Source of the DNA: DAISIL01 sp036822015 | GTDB taxonomy: Bacteria > Bacteroidota > Bacteroidia > Cytophagales > Bernardetiaceae | Direction of reading: 5' to 3' | DNA: 64,000 nt | Assembly (NCBI GenBank): GCA_036822015.1 | Contig: DAISIL010000006.1 | Location: forward strand, 1 to 64,000 | Shown here: positions 26,897-35,816 of the stretch, piece after piece | Numbering within the stretch: the first letter of the stretch is position 1 | Layout: every line of letters begins with the position of its first letter | Position numbers and translations under genes: made by a program | The notes under the pieces: model-generated | What the model saw: only the letters and a program-made list of their open reading frames with translations | Databases searched by the model: none | Told to the model about the DNA's origin: nothing

Positions 26897-27319
26897 TTAG
26901 GGGGCCATATCAATCCGCAGCCCTTTTTGTTGCCAGACGACTAAGCCACCGGCCATGTCGTAGATTTCGCGGAAGCCTAACTTTTCGAGTTCGCGGGCGG
27001 CCTGGTGGCTACGCACGCCTGTTTTGCAATAGACAAAGACTGGGCGGTTTTTGTCGAGTTTTTGGGCTTGATCCACAAAGGATGGACTGGCAATGTTGTT
27101 GTTGATCGCCTTAGGCAGATGCCCTACGGCAAACTCCTGTGGGGTGCGCACGTCGAGGAGCTGTACGTCGGGGGCTACCTTCATTAGGTCGTCAAACTTT
27201 TGGGGGTCAATGACGGCAATGGGTTCGTTGTCAGCGTTCTGGTGTTGCTTTTGTGGGTTGCAAGCCAGGAGTAGCCCGAGGAGGCTGAGCAGGAAAAGGA
27301 GTTTTGTTTGCATAAGCAT
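26897..27319 (-). CDS. Rhodanese-domain lipoprotein
   Basis: About 140 residues with a lipoprotein signal (LLFLLSLLGLLLAC). One rhodanese domain has the LLDVRTPQEFAVGHLPKAIN entry motif and the active-site loop VYCKTGVRSHQAARELEKLG with the catalytic cysteine. Periplasmic sulfur transfer is a plausible but unproven role. It lies between an ArsR regulator upstream (about 45 bp, same strand) and uvrC downstream (14 bp). Starts ATG 27319 or 27313 are both possible; TTG 27322 is less likely. Confidence 0.88.
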   Translation of the reverse strand: MLMQTKLLFLLSLLGLLLACNPQKQHQNADNEPIAVIDPQKFDDLMKVAPDVQLLDVRTPQEFAVGHLPKAINNNIASPSFVDQAQKLDKNRPVFVYCKTGVRSHQAARELEKLGFREIYDMAGGLVVWQQKGLRIDMAP

Positions 27320-27365
27320 CAATCCATGAGGTGAGAAAAAGATAACGTCTGATCGCCCAAAAAAG

Positions 27366-27797
27366 TTAAGGTTTTTGTTTTTCCTGTTGCTCCTCCGCCT
27401 GGCCGCCTGATGGGCTTTCCCAACGCTGCTGATGGATGCGGCTGATGGCCAGCTCTTGTGTTGCGTAGAGAATGCGGTAGGTGTCGAGGTCTTTTTGGAG
27501 GGTCTCGTCGTTGGCCAGATAGGGCATCAAGCCTTCGAGGAGGGGCATGAGGTCAGGGCAAATGCGGTAAAACGTCCGCTGATCTACTTTGCGGCCTTCA
27601 GCTAGCTTGGCGTTGCGGAGGTAGGTCAGGTGGCGGGAGGTTTTGGTTTGGGTGAAATCCAGGATCAGTTCGAGATCAGAAACGCACATTTCTGTTTTCT
27701 CGAAGAGCAAATGCACGATGCGCAGCCGCGATTCATCACCGAGGGCTTTCATCACTTGTGCCGCCAAGGACAAACTCAACGTTTCGGGAGGGGTCAT
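27366..27797 (-). CDS. ArsR/SmtB-family transcriptional regulator
   Basis: About 143 residues. The winged helix-turn-helix (MKALGDESRLRIVHLLFEKTEMCVSDLELIL..QTKTSRHLTYLRNAKLAEGRK) is typical of the family, including the ELxxxL..T..S.HL recognition region. There is no CVCD metal-binding motif in helix 3; MCVSDLE retains only one cysteine in that position, so the ligand cannot be assumed to be a metal. The C-terminal tail is Gln/Glu/Lys-rich. It probably forms an operon with the rhodanese gene. Confidence 0.9.
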   Translation of the reverse strand: MTPPETLSLSLAAQVMKALGDESRLRIVHLLFEKTEMCVSDLELILDFTQTKTSRHLTYLRNAKLAEGRKVDQRTFYRICPDLMPLLEGLMPYLANDETLQKDLDTYRILYATQELAISRIHQQRWESPSGGQAEEQQEKQKP

Positions 27798-27816
27798 GGG
27801 ATACAATGCGTTTATG

Positions 27817-27824
27817 CAAATGTA
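27817..27824 (-). promoter_or_regulatory. -7 promoter element for arsR-type gene
   Basis: On the minus strand TACATTTG matches TAnnTTTG. A transcript start about six bases on would give a leader of roughly 14 nt before the ATG at 27797. The in-frame TTG at 27806 would leave only about five. Confidence 0.5.
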
Positions 27825-27951
27825 TGTAAAAAATGATTAGGCGACCAAAACTTTTGCCCTCTGATTTTATTCACGGTTTATTAACACCTAAATCTGATCT
27901 TCTTAAGAACGAACGACTTAAATTGCCTTGTGAAATAGGCTTATTGATCTG

Positions 27952-30900
27952 ATGACAAAAAAACTACGCTTGATTTTGCCCTTCCTCTGCTTGATCGTAC
28001 AGGTGGGATGGGGGCAGATACTGACTTTTGAGTTCGATGGACTGGCAGGTAACGAAACCACCGCAGGCTCTAACTTTAATCATCCCAATCTCACTGCTTC
28101 TACGATTAGCCGAGGGGCAGGGCTAACGGCATCTAATAACGCCGACCGCTTCAATGCCACCAACTGGGCATTGACCAATATCGCTAATGCCGTTTCTGGT
28201 AACAAATATATGGAGTTTACGATCACTCCTACGGCAGGGTATCAGTTTAGTGTGTCCTCTATCACGATCAATTTGCAGCGGTCAGGTACGGGCCCACGTG
28301 AAGTCGTCTTGCGGAGCTCCGTCGATGGCTATGCCACTAATCTTGATGGAGCAAAAACGATCATAGATAACACCTCTACCCAGTCGTTCACCTTTACTTT
28401 TGCTCAGGCCAACAGCAGTACGGCAATAACTTACCGTTTCTACATGTGGGCAGAGGCTACCGGAGGATCAGGCGGTATCGGCGATGGCGCGGGGAATGAT
28501 CTGGTCGTCAATGGTACAGTTACGGCTACAGGCCCACCCTGCACCGTCTCGATCACGAATTTTACGCCTGCTTCTGGGCCCGCCGGCACGCGGGTAACGC
28601 TCACGGGGACGGGCTTTAGCAGCACTTCTACGGTGAGTTTTGATGGCACGCCGGCCAGTTCGGTGAGTATCACGAGTGCTACGACGCTCACGGCCGTGGT
28701 GCCAGCAGGGAGCGGGGCAGGGGCCATCACGGTACAGACGGGTGCTTGTAGTGCCACCAGCACCAATTTTGTTACCCTTTCGAGTAGCGGGACCTGTGGG
28801 ATAGGTTTGGTGAGTGATCTGATTATCTCGGAGGTCTATGACCGCAATGGCGGCACGGCTGGCTTTATCGAAATCTACAACGGAATGGGTAGCACACTTA
28901 CCGTAGCACAACTGGCGGCTTATCAGATCAGAAGGCGGGGAGATATTGGTGGAAGTTTTTCTGCGGGCTACGACTACACACTCAATCAGGTGGGGGCGGA
29001 CTTACCCAACGGACAGGTATTTGTGATCGGTTATGGAACCACCAGCGACCTGAATGCCGTCTTTACAGGCTATGATGCCGTGGCTACCACATCGGGTATC
29101 AATGCCAACGATGAACTCGAACTCTACAAAAACGCCGCGCCGCTAGACGAGTGGCACGAGACATTGAATAAGACTGGCTATACTTTCATCCGCCAAAACA
29201 CCGTCAGTGCGCCCAACACGAGCTTCACCGCCGCAGAGTGGACGGCCTCCGGTACCGAGTCCACGGCAAATCTCGGCACCCACACCGGGCCCGTTGGCAC
29301 CCCCACCCCCACGATCACGACACAGCCCACCGACCAAAACGGATGCACGGCCACCTTCACGATAGCCGCCAGCGGCACAACGCTCACCTACCAGTGGTAC
29401 TACCACATTCCCGCTGCCAGCGGATGGCTGCCCGTACCGGCTGGCACACTCAACGGGGCCACCATCGCGGGGCAAAACACCAACGTCCTCGGCATCTCGG
29501 GAGACCTCACGAACGTAAACGGCTATCAGTTTTTCTGCCAGGTCAGCGAGAACGGGGCGTGTTTTGTGGCCTCCAATGCTGCCCTCCTCAACCTCAACCC
29601 AGGGCGGTTTTATCGCTCCCGAGCTACCGGAAACTGGAACGCCGTCAGCACCTGGCAGAGTGCCACCACCTCCGGCGGAAGCTATACCAACGCCTGCCTC
29701 ATCCCGAACTACGACAACTCGGACGAAATACTGATCCGAAGCCCGCATACCGTAACCGCGACGGCCGATCTGACGGGCAGCCTGGCCATCGACCAAACTC
29801 AAGTGCTAGCGGGTGGTAGCTTTGTCCTGAATGACATCAACCTGGACATCCACAACGGCTCGGGTGTTGATCTGGACATCCAGGGAACGATACGCGACAA
29901 CGCCTCCTCCGGCAAGGGTCTCAACTTCGCCGCTGGAGCAAGCTGGCAGTTAGGCAGCAACGGAACCGTCATCAAGACCCGTAACTCCTCCGTGGTGGCT
30001 TATCGGGACAACTACCAGGGCGGCATCGCCAATATTCCCGCCACGGCCAGTTGGTATTACCAGTACGAAGGCAACGCCCTGGCAACGGTGGCCGTCAATA
30101 TGTTTTACCCTAACCTGTACTTCATCAGCAACAGCGGTGCTTACAACGGCGGCAACTTCAACGCAGCGTTCACGGGTAGCACCGGCGGTTTTGCCACCGT
30201 CAAGGGCAACTTCGAGGTAGGCACGCAAGGCACAGGAACCGTTGCTGCTTTCAACAACAACATCAACGCCCAGCCCATGCGCATCCTCGGCAATCTGATC
30301 GTAGGCAGCGGCTCTACGCTCACCAACGCCTCTTACGATGGCGGCAGCACAAGTTCACGCGGTGAGGGCAAAGGCTTTGAGGTACAAGGCAATGTAACGG
30401 TCAATGGTACGCTGGTTGTCGATAATCAAATCGCGACGGCAGCCGATAACCTGCTGCTGCTTTCGGGGGGCAGCACCCAGACGGTCTCCGGTACGGGGAC
30501 GTTCACGGTGCATCACTTGCAGATCAACAACAACTCGGCCGGTGGGGTAGTCCTGACGGGACTTTCCGCGCCCTTGCAGGTGCGTAGCTTGCTCACACTC
30601 ACCAACGGACGGGTACGCACCAACCTCGCCAACGGGTTGCTTCAGCTCAACGGCGGGGCTAGCGTTGTGCCTAGCGTAGCTGGGGCCGGCACAGCGGCAG
30701 GAGCTGGTTCGCTGGCTAGTTTTGTTGATGGCCCGCTGCGCAAGGTCTTTGCCGTCTCCGAAGTGGGGGCGATGTATGCCCTCCCGATCGGGAAGGGCGA
30801 TAAGTGGGGGCCTGCCGGTATCCTGCCCTCGGCAGCGGAGACCTTTACGGCGGAGTTTTTTGCCAATGGCTACGGCACGTATGATCGCAACTTCTTTTGC

Positions 30901-31731
30901 TTCAATCAGCTATCGAGTTTGTTGTACTGGCAGATCGACCGGACGGGAGGTAACGCCGCTCGGGTGCGCCTCTACTGGAAAGAAAACATCGGCATTGCGG
31001 CCACGGCTGCCGAGCGCAACCAGTTGCGGATCGCTCGTTTCAATGGTACCATCTGGGAGGGAGCCGATGCCCCAGCCGCTTGCTCCGATACAGACAACGT
31101 AGCCGGCGACCAAAACAGCGGCTATGTCGAAACCAACGCCAACGTTGCCAGTTTCTCTCCCTTCACGATCTCCTCCCCGATCCCACAAAACCCGCTGCCC
31201 GTCCGCTGGACACATTTTGAGGCGACCCTAAAAAGCCCCCAGCAGGCACTCTTGCGTTGGCAGACGGCCTGGGAGCAGAATAACGCCGGCTTTTTCATCG
31301 AAAAGAGCAGCACCGGAACTGCCTTTGAGCAGATTGGCTTTGTACCGTCGCGGGGACAAGCGGCTGATTATACCTTTGTCGATGACCGCCTCCGCGACTG
31401 TGCCTACTACCGCCTTCGCCAACAAGACCACGACGGGGCCAGCACCTACAGCAAGGTGGTCTTTCTCAAAAGCGAGACCTCGGCACAACCGACCGTCTTT
31501 CCCAATCCCTTTGCAGCGCAGATCACCCTGCAAGGCGATCAGCAAATCTATCGGCTGTGCTTGCGTGCCTCTGATGGTCGCCAGCTACTCGAAGACAAAG
31601 GTCAGCTCCCTTACCTGACCCAGCAACTCAACGCCTACTACGGCGGCATCAGCCACGAAAAAGCCCTTTATTTTCTCGAACTCCACGCCCCAGATGGGCA
31701 GCAAACGGTACACAAACTGATCCGATTTTGA
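27952..31731 (+). CDS. Large T9SS-secreted protein with IPT/TIG and C-terminal sorting domain
   Basis: 1259 residues. Signal peptide (LILPFLCLIVQVGWGQ), then an N-terminal beta-sandwich, an IPT/TIG domain (ITNFTPASGPAGTRVTLTGTGF, about residues 200-275), a lamin-tail-like domain (DLIISEVYDRNGGTAGFIEIYN), an Ig-like segment with paired cysteines, a long Gly/Asn/Thr-rich beta-helix-like stretch, and the C-terminal sorting domain (FPNPFAAQITLQGD...YFLELHAPDGQQTVHKLIRF). The last block is the type A CTD recognised by the type IX secretion system, so the protein is likely exported to the cell surface. The substrate or ligand is unknown. It is single and followed by a strong terminator. Confidence 0.9.
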   Translation: MTKKLRLILPFLCLIVQVGWGQILTFEFDGLAGNETTAGSNFNHPNLTASTISRGAGLTASNNADRFNATNWALTNIANAVSGNKYMEFTITPTAGYQFSVSSITINLQRSGTGPREVVLRSSVDGYATNLDGAKTIIDNTSTQSFTFTFAQANSSTAITYRFYMWAEATGGSGGIGDGAGNDLVVNGTVTATGPPCTVSITNFTPASGPAGTRVTLTGTGFSSTSTVSFDGTPASSVSITSATTLTAVVPAGSGAGAITVQTGACSATSTNFVTLSSSGTCGIGLVSDLIISEVYDRNGGTAGFIEIYNGMGSTLTVAQLAAYQIRRRGDIGGSFSAGYDYTLNQVGADLPNGQVFVIGYGTTSDLNAVFTGYDAVATTSGINANDELELYKNAAPLDEWHETLNKTGYTFIRQNTVSAPNTSFTAAEWTASGTESTANLGTHTGPVGTPTPTITTQPTDQNGCTATFTIAASGTTLTYQWYYHIPAASGWLPVPAGTLNGATIAGQNTNVLGISGDLTNVNGYQFFCQVSENGACFVASNAALLNLNPGRFYRSRATGNWNAVSTWQSATTSGGSYTNACLIPNYDNSDEILIRSPHTVTATADLTGSLAIDQTQVLAGGSFVLNDINLDIHNGSGVDLDIQGTIRDNASSGKGLNFAAGASWQLGSNGTVIKTRNSSVVAYRDNYQGGIANIPATASWYYQYEGNALATVAVNMFYPNLYFISNSGAYNGGNFNAAFTGSTGGFATVKGNFEVGTQGTGTVAAFNNNINAQPMRILGNLIVGSGSTLTNASYDGGSTSSRGEGKGFEVQGNVTVNGTLVVDNQIATAADNLLLLSGGSTQTVSGTGTFTVHHLQINNNSAGGVVLTGLSAPLQVRSLLTLTNGRVRTNLANGLLQLNGGASVVPSVAGAGTAAGAGSLASFVDGPLRKVFAVSEVGAMYALPIGKGDKWGPAGILPSAAETFTAEFFANGYGTYDRNFFCFNQLSSLLYWQIDRTGGNAARVRLYWKENIGIAATAAERNQLRIARFNGTIWEGADAPAACSDTDNVAGDQNSGYVETNANVASFSPFTISSPIPQNPLPVRWTHFEATLKSPQQALLRWQTAWEQNNAGFFIEKSSTGTAFEQIGFVPSRGQAADYTFVDDRLRDCAYYRLRQQDHDGASTYSKVVFLKSETSAQPTVFPNPFAAQITLQGDQQIYRLCLRASDGRQLLEDKGQLPYLTQQLNAYYGGISHEKALYFLELHAPDGQQTVHKLIRF

Positions 31732-31737
31732 GCATAA

Positions 31738-31772
31738 AAAAAGCGATCAAGGAAAATCCTTGACCGCTTTTT
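31738..31772. terminator. Bidirectional intrinsic terminator
   Basis: A stem of AAGCGATCAAGGA with TCCTTGACCGCTT (one A/C mismatch), loop AAA, flanked by an A-run and a T-run. It serves both the T9SS cargo gene and the convergent aldehyde dehydrogenase gene. Confidence 0.9.
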
Positions 31773-31792
31773 GTCTTTTTGGTGCTTATGCC

Positions 31793-33319
31793 CTAGAAGA
31801 ACCCGAGGGGTTTTTTGTCGTAGGAGATGAGCATGTTTTTGTTTTGGCGATAGTGGTCGAGCATCATCTTGTGGGTCTCACGTCCGAAGCCTGACTTCTT
31901 GTAACCCCCAAAAGGCGCGTGGGCTGGGTAGAGGTGGTAGCAGTTCACCCACACCCGTCCGGCTTGTATGCCGCGTGCGATCTGGTAAGCCTGGTGGGTA
32001 TCGCGTGTCCAGAGACCGGCACCGAGTCCGTAGAGCGTATCGTTGGCGATCTCGAGGGCTTCGGCTTCGTCCTTGAAGGTAGTTACGCAGGTAACGGGGC
32101 CAAAGATTTCTTCCTGAAAGACGCGCATCTTGTTGTGTCCCTTGAATATCGTCGGCTTGATGTAGTAGCCGTTTTCGAGGCCGCTGTTTTGTCGGAAGGC
32201 TTCTCCGCCCGTGAGGACTTCGGCACCTTCTTCTTTTCCGATCTGGAGGTAGTTGAGGATTTTTTCGTATTGGTCATTGCTTGCCTGTGCGCCCATCATG
32301 GTGGCGGGATCGAGGGGGTTACCCATCTTGATCGCTTCGGTGCGCTTGATGACGCGCTCCATGAAGTCGTCGTAGATGTTTTCTTGTACCAGAATGCGGG
32401 AGGGACAGGTACAGACTTCGCCCTGGTTGAGGGCAAAGAGAACGGCTCCTTCGATGCACTTATCCAGGAAGGCATCGTCTTTCATCATCACGCTATCGAA
32501 GAAGATGTTGGGCGACTTTCCGCCGAGTTCGAGCGTTACGGGGATGATGTTTTGGGAGGCATACTGCATGATGAGCCGCCCGGTGGTGGTTTCGCCCGTA
32601 AAGGCTACTTTGGCGATGCGTGGGGAGGTGGCCAGGGGCTTACCTGCTTCTACTCCAAAGCCATTGACGACGTTCAGGACACCTGCCGGGAGTACATCCT
32701 GGATCAGTTCCATCAGTACCATAATGCTGGTGGGTGTTTGCTCGGCTGGCTTGACGATGGTGCAGTTGCCGGCCGCAATGGCTGGGGCAATCTTCCAGGT
32801 AGCCATCAGGAGAGGGAAGTTCCAGGGGATGATCTGACCGACGACACCGAGCGGCTCTTTGATGTTGAGCGAAACGGTGTTGGCATCGAGTTCGGAGACT
32901 GTACTTTCTTCGCCTCGGATGACCCCAGCAAAGTAGCGGAAGTGGTCGATGGCCAGGGGAAGGTCGGCGGCCATGGTTTCGCGTAGGGCTTTGCCGTTGT
33001 CCCAGGTTTCTACTTTGGCCAGATACTCGAGGTTCTGCTCCATGATGTCGGCGATCTTCAAGAGGCAGTTGCTACGCTCAGTAGCCGACTTACGGGCCCA
33101 ACCTGGGGCGGCAGCATGGGCGGCATCCAGGGCTAGTTCGATGTCTTCTTTGGTTGATCGGGCGGCTTTGGTGAAGGCTTTGCCATCGACGGGGGAGATG
33201 TTGTCAAAGTATTCGCCTTTGACGGGGGCTACCCAGCGTCCACCGATGAAGTTGTCGTATTTGTCCTTGAAGGTCGGGGGAGCAAATTTAACTGGATTGT
33301 CAAGCGTTTGCGTACTCAT
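31793..33319 (-). CDS. NAD-dependent aldehyde dehydrogenase (AldB/ExaC-like)
   Basis: A 508-residue ALDH. Rossmann and catalytic blocks are intact: [28 protein letters not shown], the glutamate in [10 protein letters not shown] and the nucleophile in [11 protein letters not shown] (the cysteine preceding T). The tail [19 protein letters not shown] is typical of the acetaldehyde dehydrogenases AldB/ExaC used in alcohol and aldehyde catabolism. Substrate is inferred, not shown. It is divergent from an AraC-type regulator with 140 bp between them and an operator-like repeat there. Confidence 0.93.
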   Translation of the reverse strand: MSTQTLDNPVKFAPPTFKDKYDNFIGGRWVAPVKGEYFDNISPVDGKAFTKAARSTKEDIELALDAAHAAAPGWARKSATERSNCLLKIADIMEQNLEYLAKVETWDNGKALRETMAADLPLAIDHFRYFAGVIRGEESTVSELDANTVSLNIKEPLGVVGQIIPWNFPLLMATWKIAPAIAAGNCTIVKPAEQTPTSIMVLMELIQDVLPAGVLNVVNGFGVEAGKPLATSPRIAKVAFTGETTTGRLIMQYASQNIIPVTLELGGKSPNIFFDSVMMKDDAFLDKCIEGAVLFALNQGEVCTCPSRILVQENIYDDFMERVIKRTEAIKMGNPLDPATMMGAQASNDQYEKILNYLQIGKEEGAEVLTGGEAFRQNSGLENGYYIKPTIFKGHNKMRVFQEEIFGPVTCVTTFKDEAEALEIANDTLYGLGAGLWTRDTHQAYQIARGIQAGRVWVNCYHLYPAHAPFGGYKKSGFGRETHKMMLDHYRQNKNMLISYDKKPLGFF

Positions 33320-33366
33320 GTTTTGGGTGTGTAAAAGGTGAAAATTAGGAATAATAGAATATTGTG

Positions 33367-33374
33367 CTAAATTA
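33367..33374 (-). promoter_or_regulatory. Possible -7 element for the aldehyde dehydrogenase gene
   Basis: On the minus strand TAATTTAG is one change from TAnnTTTG. CAAA on the plus strand at 33391-33394 could be the -33 element. The direct repeat at 33402-33432 would then lie immediately upstream, a position suited to an activator. Confidence 0.35.
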
Positions 33375-33401
33375 GGGATGTGTTTCCAAACAAACTTCTA
33401 C

Positions 33402-33432
33402 AATCCTATGATTGATAAATAAAATCCTATGA
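33402..33432. promoter_or_regulatory. Direct-repeat operator, probably for the AraC-type regulator
   Basis: AATCCTATGA occurs at 33402-33411 and 33423-33432. The 21-bp spacing is two turns of the helix, as for the half-sites of AraC itself. It lies in the divergent region between the aldehyde dehydrogenase gene and the AraC-family gene. Confidence 0.6.
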
Positions 33433-33459
33433 ACCCACACACATCAACCCACTACGTCC

Positions 33460-34371
33460 ATGCAACTCCCCGAAAAGTTTTATGCCAGCCGTCGCCTCGA
33501 GACCTTAGTTGAGCAGCGCACAACCTTTGCGGCCGCTCAGGCAGAATTACACATCTACGAAACCCATCAGGCGGCCGAGCAGGTCAGCCTTTCTTTCCGT
33601 GATCCCGTCCTGACGAGTATGATTCAGGGCAAAAAAATCATGTACCTCCCCGGTGTGCCTCCCTTTGAGTACTTGCCAGGGGCATCTGTCCTTACGCCGG
33701 CCCAGCAGGAAATGAAAATTGATTTTCCCGAAGCCTCCCCCCAAAGCCCAACCCGCTGTCTGGCCCTGGCTATTGATACACAAAAGGTAACCGAAGTGTT
33801 GCAGCACCAAAGCCACAGCGAGTTGCTATCAAACGCAGATGCCAAGCCAAGCGCAGCCAACGTGCATCTGCTCAACGACCGCCGCATTCATGGCTTGCTT
33901 CAGCGCATGATCGGTATTTTTGTGGAGGGCAACCGAGCCAAAGATGTCTTCGTGGACTTGACCCTCAAAGAACTCCTGATTCGTTTGCTGCAAAGCCATG
34001 CTCGGCAGTTCCTTTTGGGCAACACACCCAGGCAAGAGACGCGGATGAGTGCCGTTGTGGGATTTGTTCGTCAGCACCTGGATCGCGAACTAAGCGTAGC
34101 CGACCTGGCTAGAGTGGCTTGTATGAGCGAATCGCACTTCTACAAATGTTTCAAAGATACCTTCGGACTGACTCCCACCCAGCTCGTGATGCAAGAGCGC
34201 ATCCGACAAGCCAAAACCCTTTTGCATCAGACCTCTTTGAGCATTACGCAGGTGAGCCTTGAGTGTGGATTTAGGCATCAAAATTATTTCAATAAATGTT
34301 TTAAGGAACATACCGGATTGACCCCTTCGGCCTTCAAGAAACAAGAAAAAAAACTGCGCCAACCATACTAA
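33460..34371 (+). CDS. AraC-family transcriptional regulator
   Basis: 303 residues. An N-terminal ligand-binding cupin-like domain of the AraC_N type (residues 1-180) and a C-terminal pair of helix-turn-helix motifs (LSVADLARVACMSESHFYKCFKDTFG and SITQVSLECGFRHQNYFNKCFKEHTG) give the standard AraC DNA-binding domain. The divergent aldehyde dehydrogenase and the repeat operator between them suggest it activates that gene in response to an aldehyde, alcohol or related compound. Ligand unknown. Confidence 0.93.
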   Translation: MQLPEKFYASRRLETLVEQRTTFAAAQAELHIYETHQAAEQVSLSFRDPVLTSMIQGKKIMYLPGVPPFEYLPGASVLTPAQQEMKIDFPEASPQSPTRCLALAIDTQKVTEVLQHQSHSELLSNADAKPSAANVHLLNDRRIHGLLQRMIGIFVEGNRAKDVFVDLTLKELLIRLLQSHARQFLLGNTPRQETRMSAVVGFVRQHLDRELSVADLARVACMSESHFYKCFKDTFGLTPTQLVMQERIRQAKTLLHQTSLSITQVSLECGFRHQNYFNKCFKEHTGLTPSAFKKQEKKLRQPY

Positions 34372-34426
34372 ACCCCCCCGAGGCGCGTTCATCAAAGAGT
34401 TAAAGAACTGATTTTTTTGTAGCTCT

Positions 34427-35653
34427 ATGAATCGCATTCACTTGTTTCGTGTCCTTCTTGCAGTACTTACGCTGGCATCTTTGAGTGCCTGTAACAAAAA
34501 TAAGCAGCCTACCAGCAGTGATCCGGGCAAGGCAAGCACCACTACTGGTATTGCTTTTGGACGTACCATTGAGGGAGAAAAAGAAGGGGGGTTTGAGGTC
34601 AAGCCCTTCAAATTACAGCCTGCTGGCCCCAACCTGGTCTTCATCGAAGGTGGACGGCATATTTTGGGTTCCTTTGAGGAGGATGTCGTTACGACCCGAG
34701 ATAACGTAGAGCGCACCGTTACGATTGCCTCTTTTTATATGGACGAAACCGAAATCGGAAACATCCATTGGCTCGAATATCTGCACTACCTCAAAAAAGA
34801 TTCCTCCGAAGAACTCTACGAAGAAGCACGACCCGATACAACCGTCTGGGCTTCTCGCCTGGCATTCAACGATCCCTACGTTGATTATTATTTGCGCCAT
34901 CCTGGCTTTCGATATTTTCCGGTGGTGGGCGTAAACTGGAAGCAAGCCAATGACTATTGTACCTGGCGCACCAAAATGGTCAATCAGAACTTAGCCGCCA
35001 ATAGCTCCGACAAAGAGTACCGCGAAAAAGCCAAAAACGGTGAAGATATTCCCATCGAATCGGGGGTAGTTTTGCCAGGTTATATGCTCCCCACGGAAGC
35101 CCAGTGGGAGTACGCCGCCAAAGGCATGATCGGCACCCAGTACCTCGACGAAATGCAGGACTACGCCCGTATCTATCCCTGGGATGGACACTCACTCCGA
35201 AACCCTTACGGACGTGAGATGGGTAAATTCCTGGCCAACTTCAAGCGTGGACGCGGCGACTATGCCGGTATCGCGGGTAAGCTCAACGATGGTGCCATGA
35301 TTACCGAGTGGATATATGCCTATCCGCCCAACGACTTCGGTTTGTACAACATGGCCGGCAATGTAAACGAATGGGTACAAGACCTTTACCGTCCCCTCAA
35401 CTTTGAAGACATGGACGACCTGAACGCCTTCCGACGCGATGATTACATCGACGGCGATAAGCCCGACATCGTTTATGACAAAGTCCAGTGGGAGACTTTG
35501 ATTGATAACAACGTCCGTATCTACAAAGGCGGCTCCTGGAAAGACGTTTCTTATTGGCTTTCTCCGGGTACACGCCGTTACATGGAACAGGATTCGGCCA
35601 CGGCTACGGTAGGTTTCCGTTGTGCCATGATCGAGGTAGCCACCAACAAGTAA
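34427..35653 (+). CDS. gldJ: Gliding motility lipoprotein GldJ
   Basis: 408 residues. Signal with lipobox (LAVLTLASLSAC), a Lys/Ser/Thr-rich linker, then a formylglycine-generating-enzyme-like (SUMF1) fold. Blocks typical of GldJ are FIEGGRHILGS, SFYMDETEIGNIHWLEYLHYL, PDTTVWASRLAFNDPYVDYY, LRHPGFRYFPVVGVNWKQA, LPTEAQWEYAAKG, GLYNMAGNVNEWVQDLYRP and GSWKDVSYWLSPGTRRYM. GldJ stabilises the T9SS ring protein GldK and is needed for gliding and secretion in Flavobacterium. The paralogue GldK has a similar fold, so GldJ is likely but not certain. It is followed by a terminator. Confidence 0.85.
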   Translation: MNRIHLFRVLLAVLTLASLSACNKNKQPTSSDPGKASTTTGIAFGRTIEGEKEGGFEVKPFKLQPAGPNLVFIEGGRHILGSFEEDVVTTRDNVERTVTIASFYMDETEIGNIHWLEYLHYLKKDSSEELYEEARPDTTVWASRLAFNDPYVDYYLRHPGFRYFPVVGVNWKQANDYCTWRTKMVNQNLAANSSDKEYREKAKNGEDIPIESGVVLPGYMLPTEAQWEYAAKGMIGTQYLDEMQDYARIYPWDGHSLRNPYGREMGKFLANFKRGRGDYAGIAGKLNDGAMITEWIYAYPPNDFGLYNMAGNVNEWVQDLYRPLNFEDMDDLNAFRRDDYIDGDKPDIVYDKVQWETLIDNNVRIYKGGSWKDVSYWLSPGTRRYMEQDSATATVGFRCAMIEVATNK

Positions 35654-35691
35654 GAAGTAAGCAAGAAAATAATTGTATTTGTTCGACGAAG

Positions 35692-35724
35692 ACAGACTAT
35701 CCTTGTGGGTAGTCTGTTTTTTTG
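35692..35724 (+). terminator. Intrinsic terminator of gldJ
   Basis: ACAGACTA (35692-35699) pairs with TAGTCTGT (35710-35717), followed by a run of T. Perfect 8-bp stem, 10-nt loop. The remaining DNA to 35816 shows no further feature. Confidence 0.85.
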
Positions 35725-35816
35725 TTGAGATGTTTTTGGCTACTGTTGTGTCTTACCGGCTGATTTGGTTCTGACTTTTAGGGAACTGATGGAGAGGAGA
35801 GCAACCAGAGCCGTAG

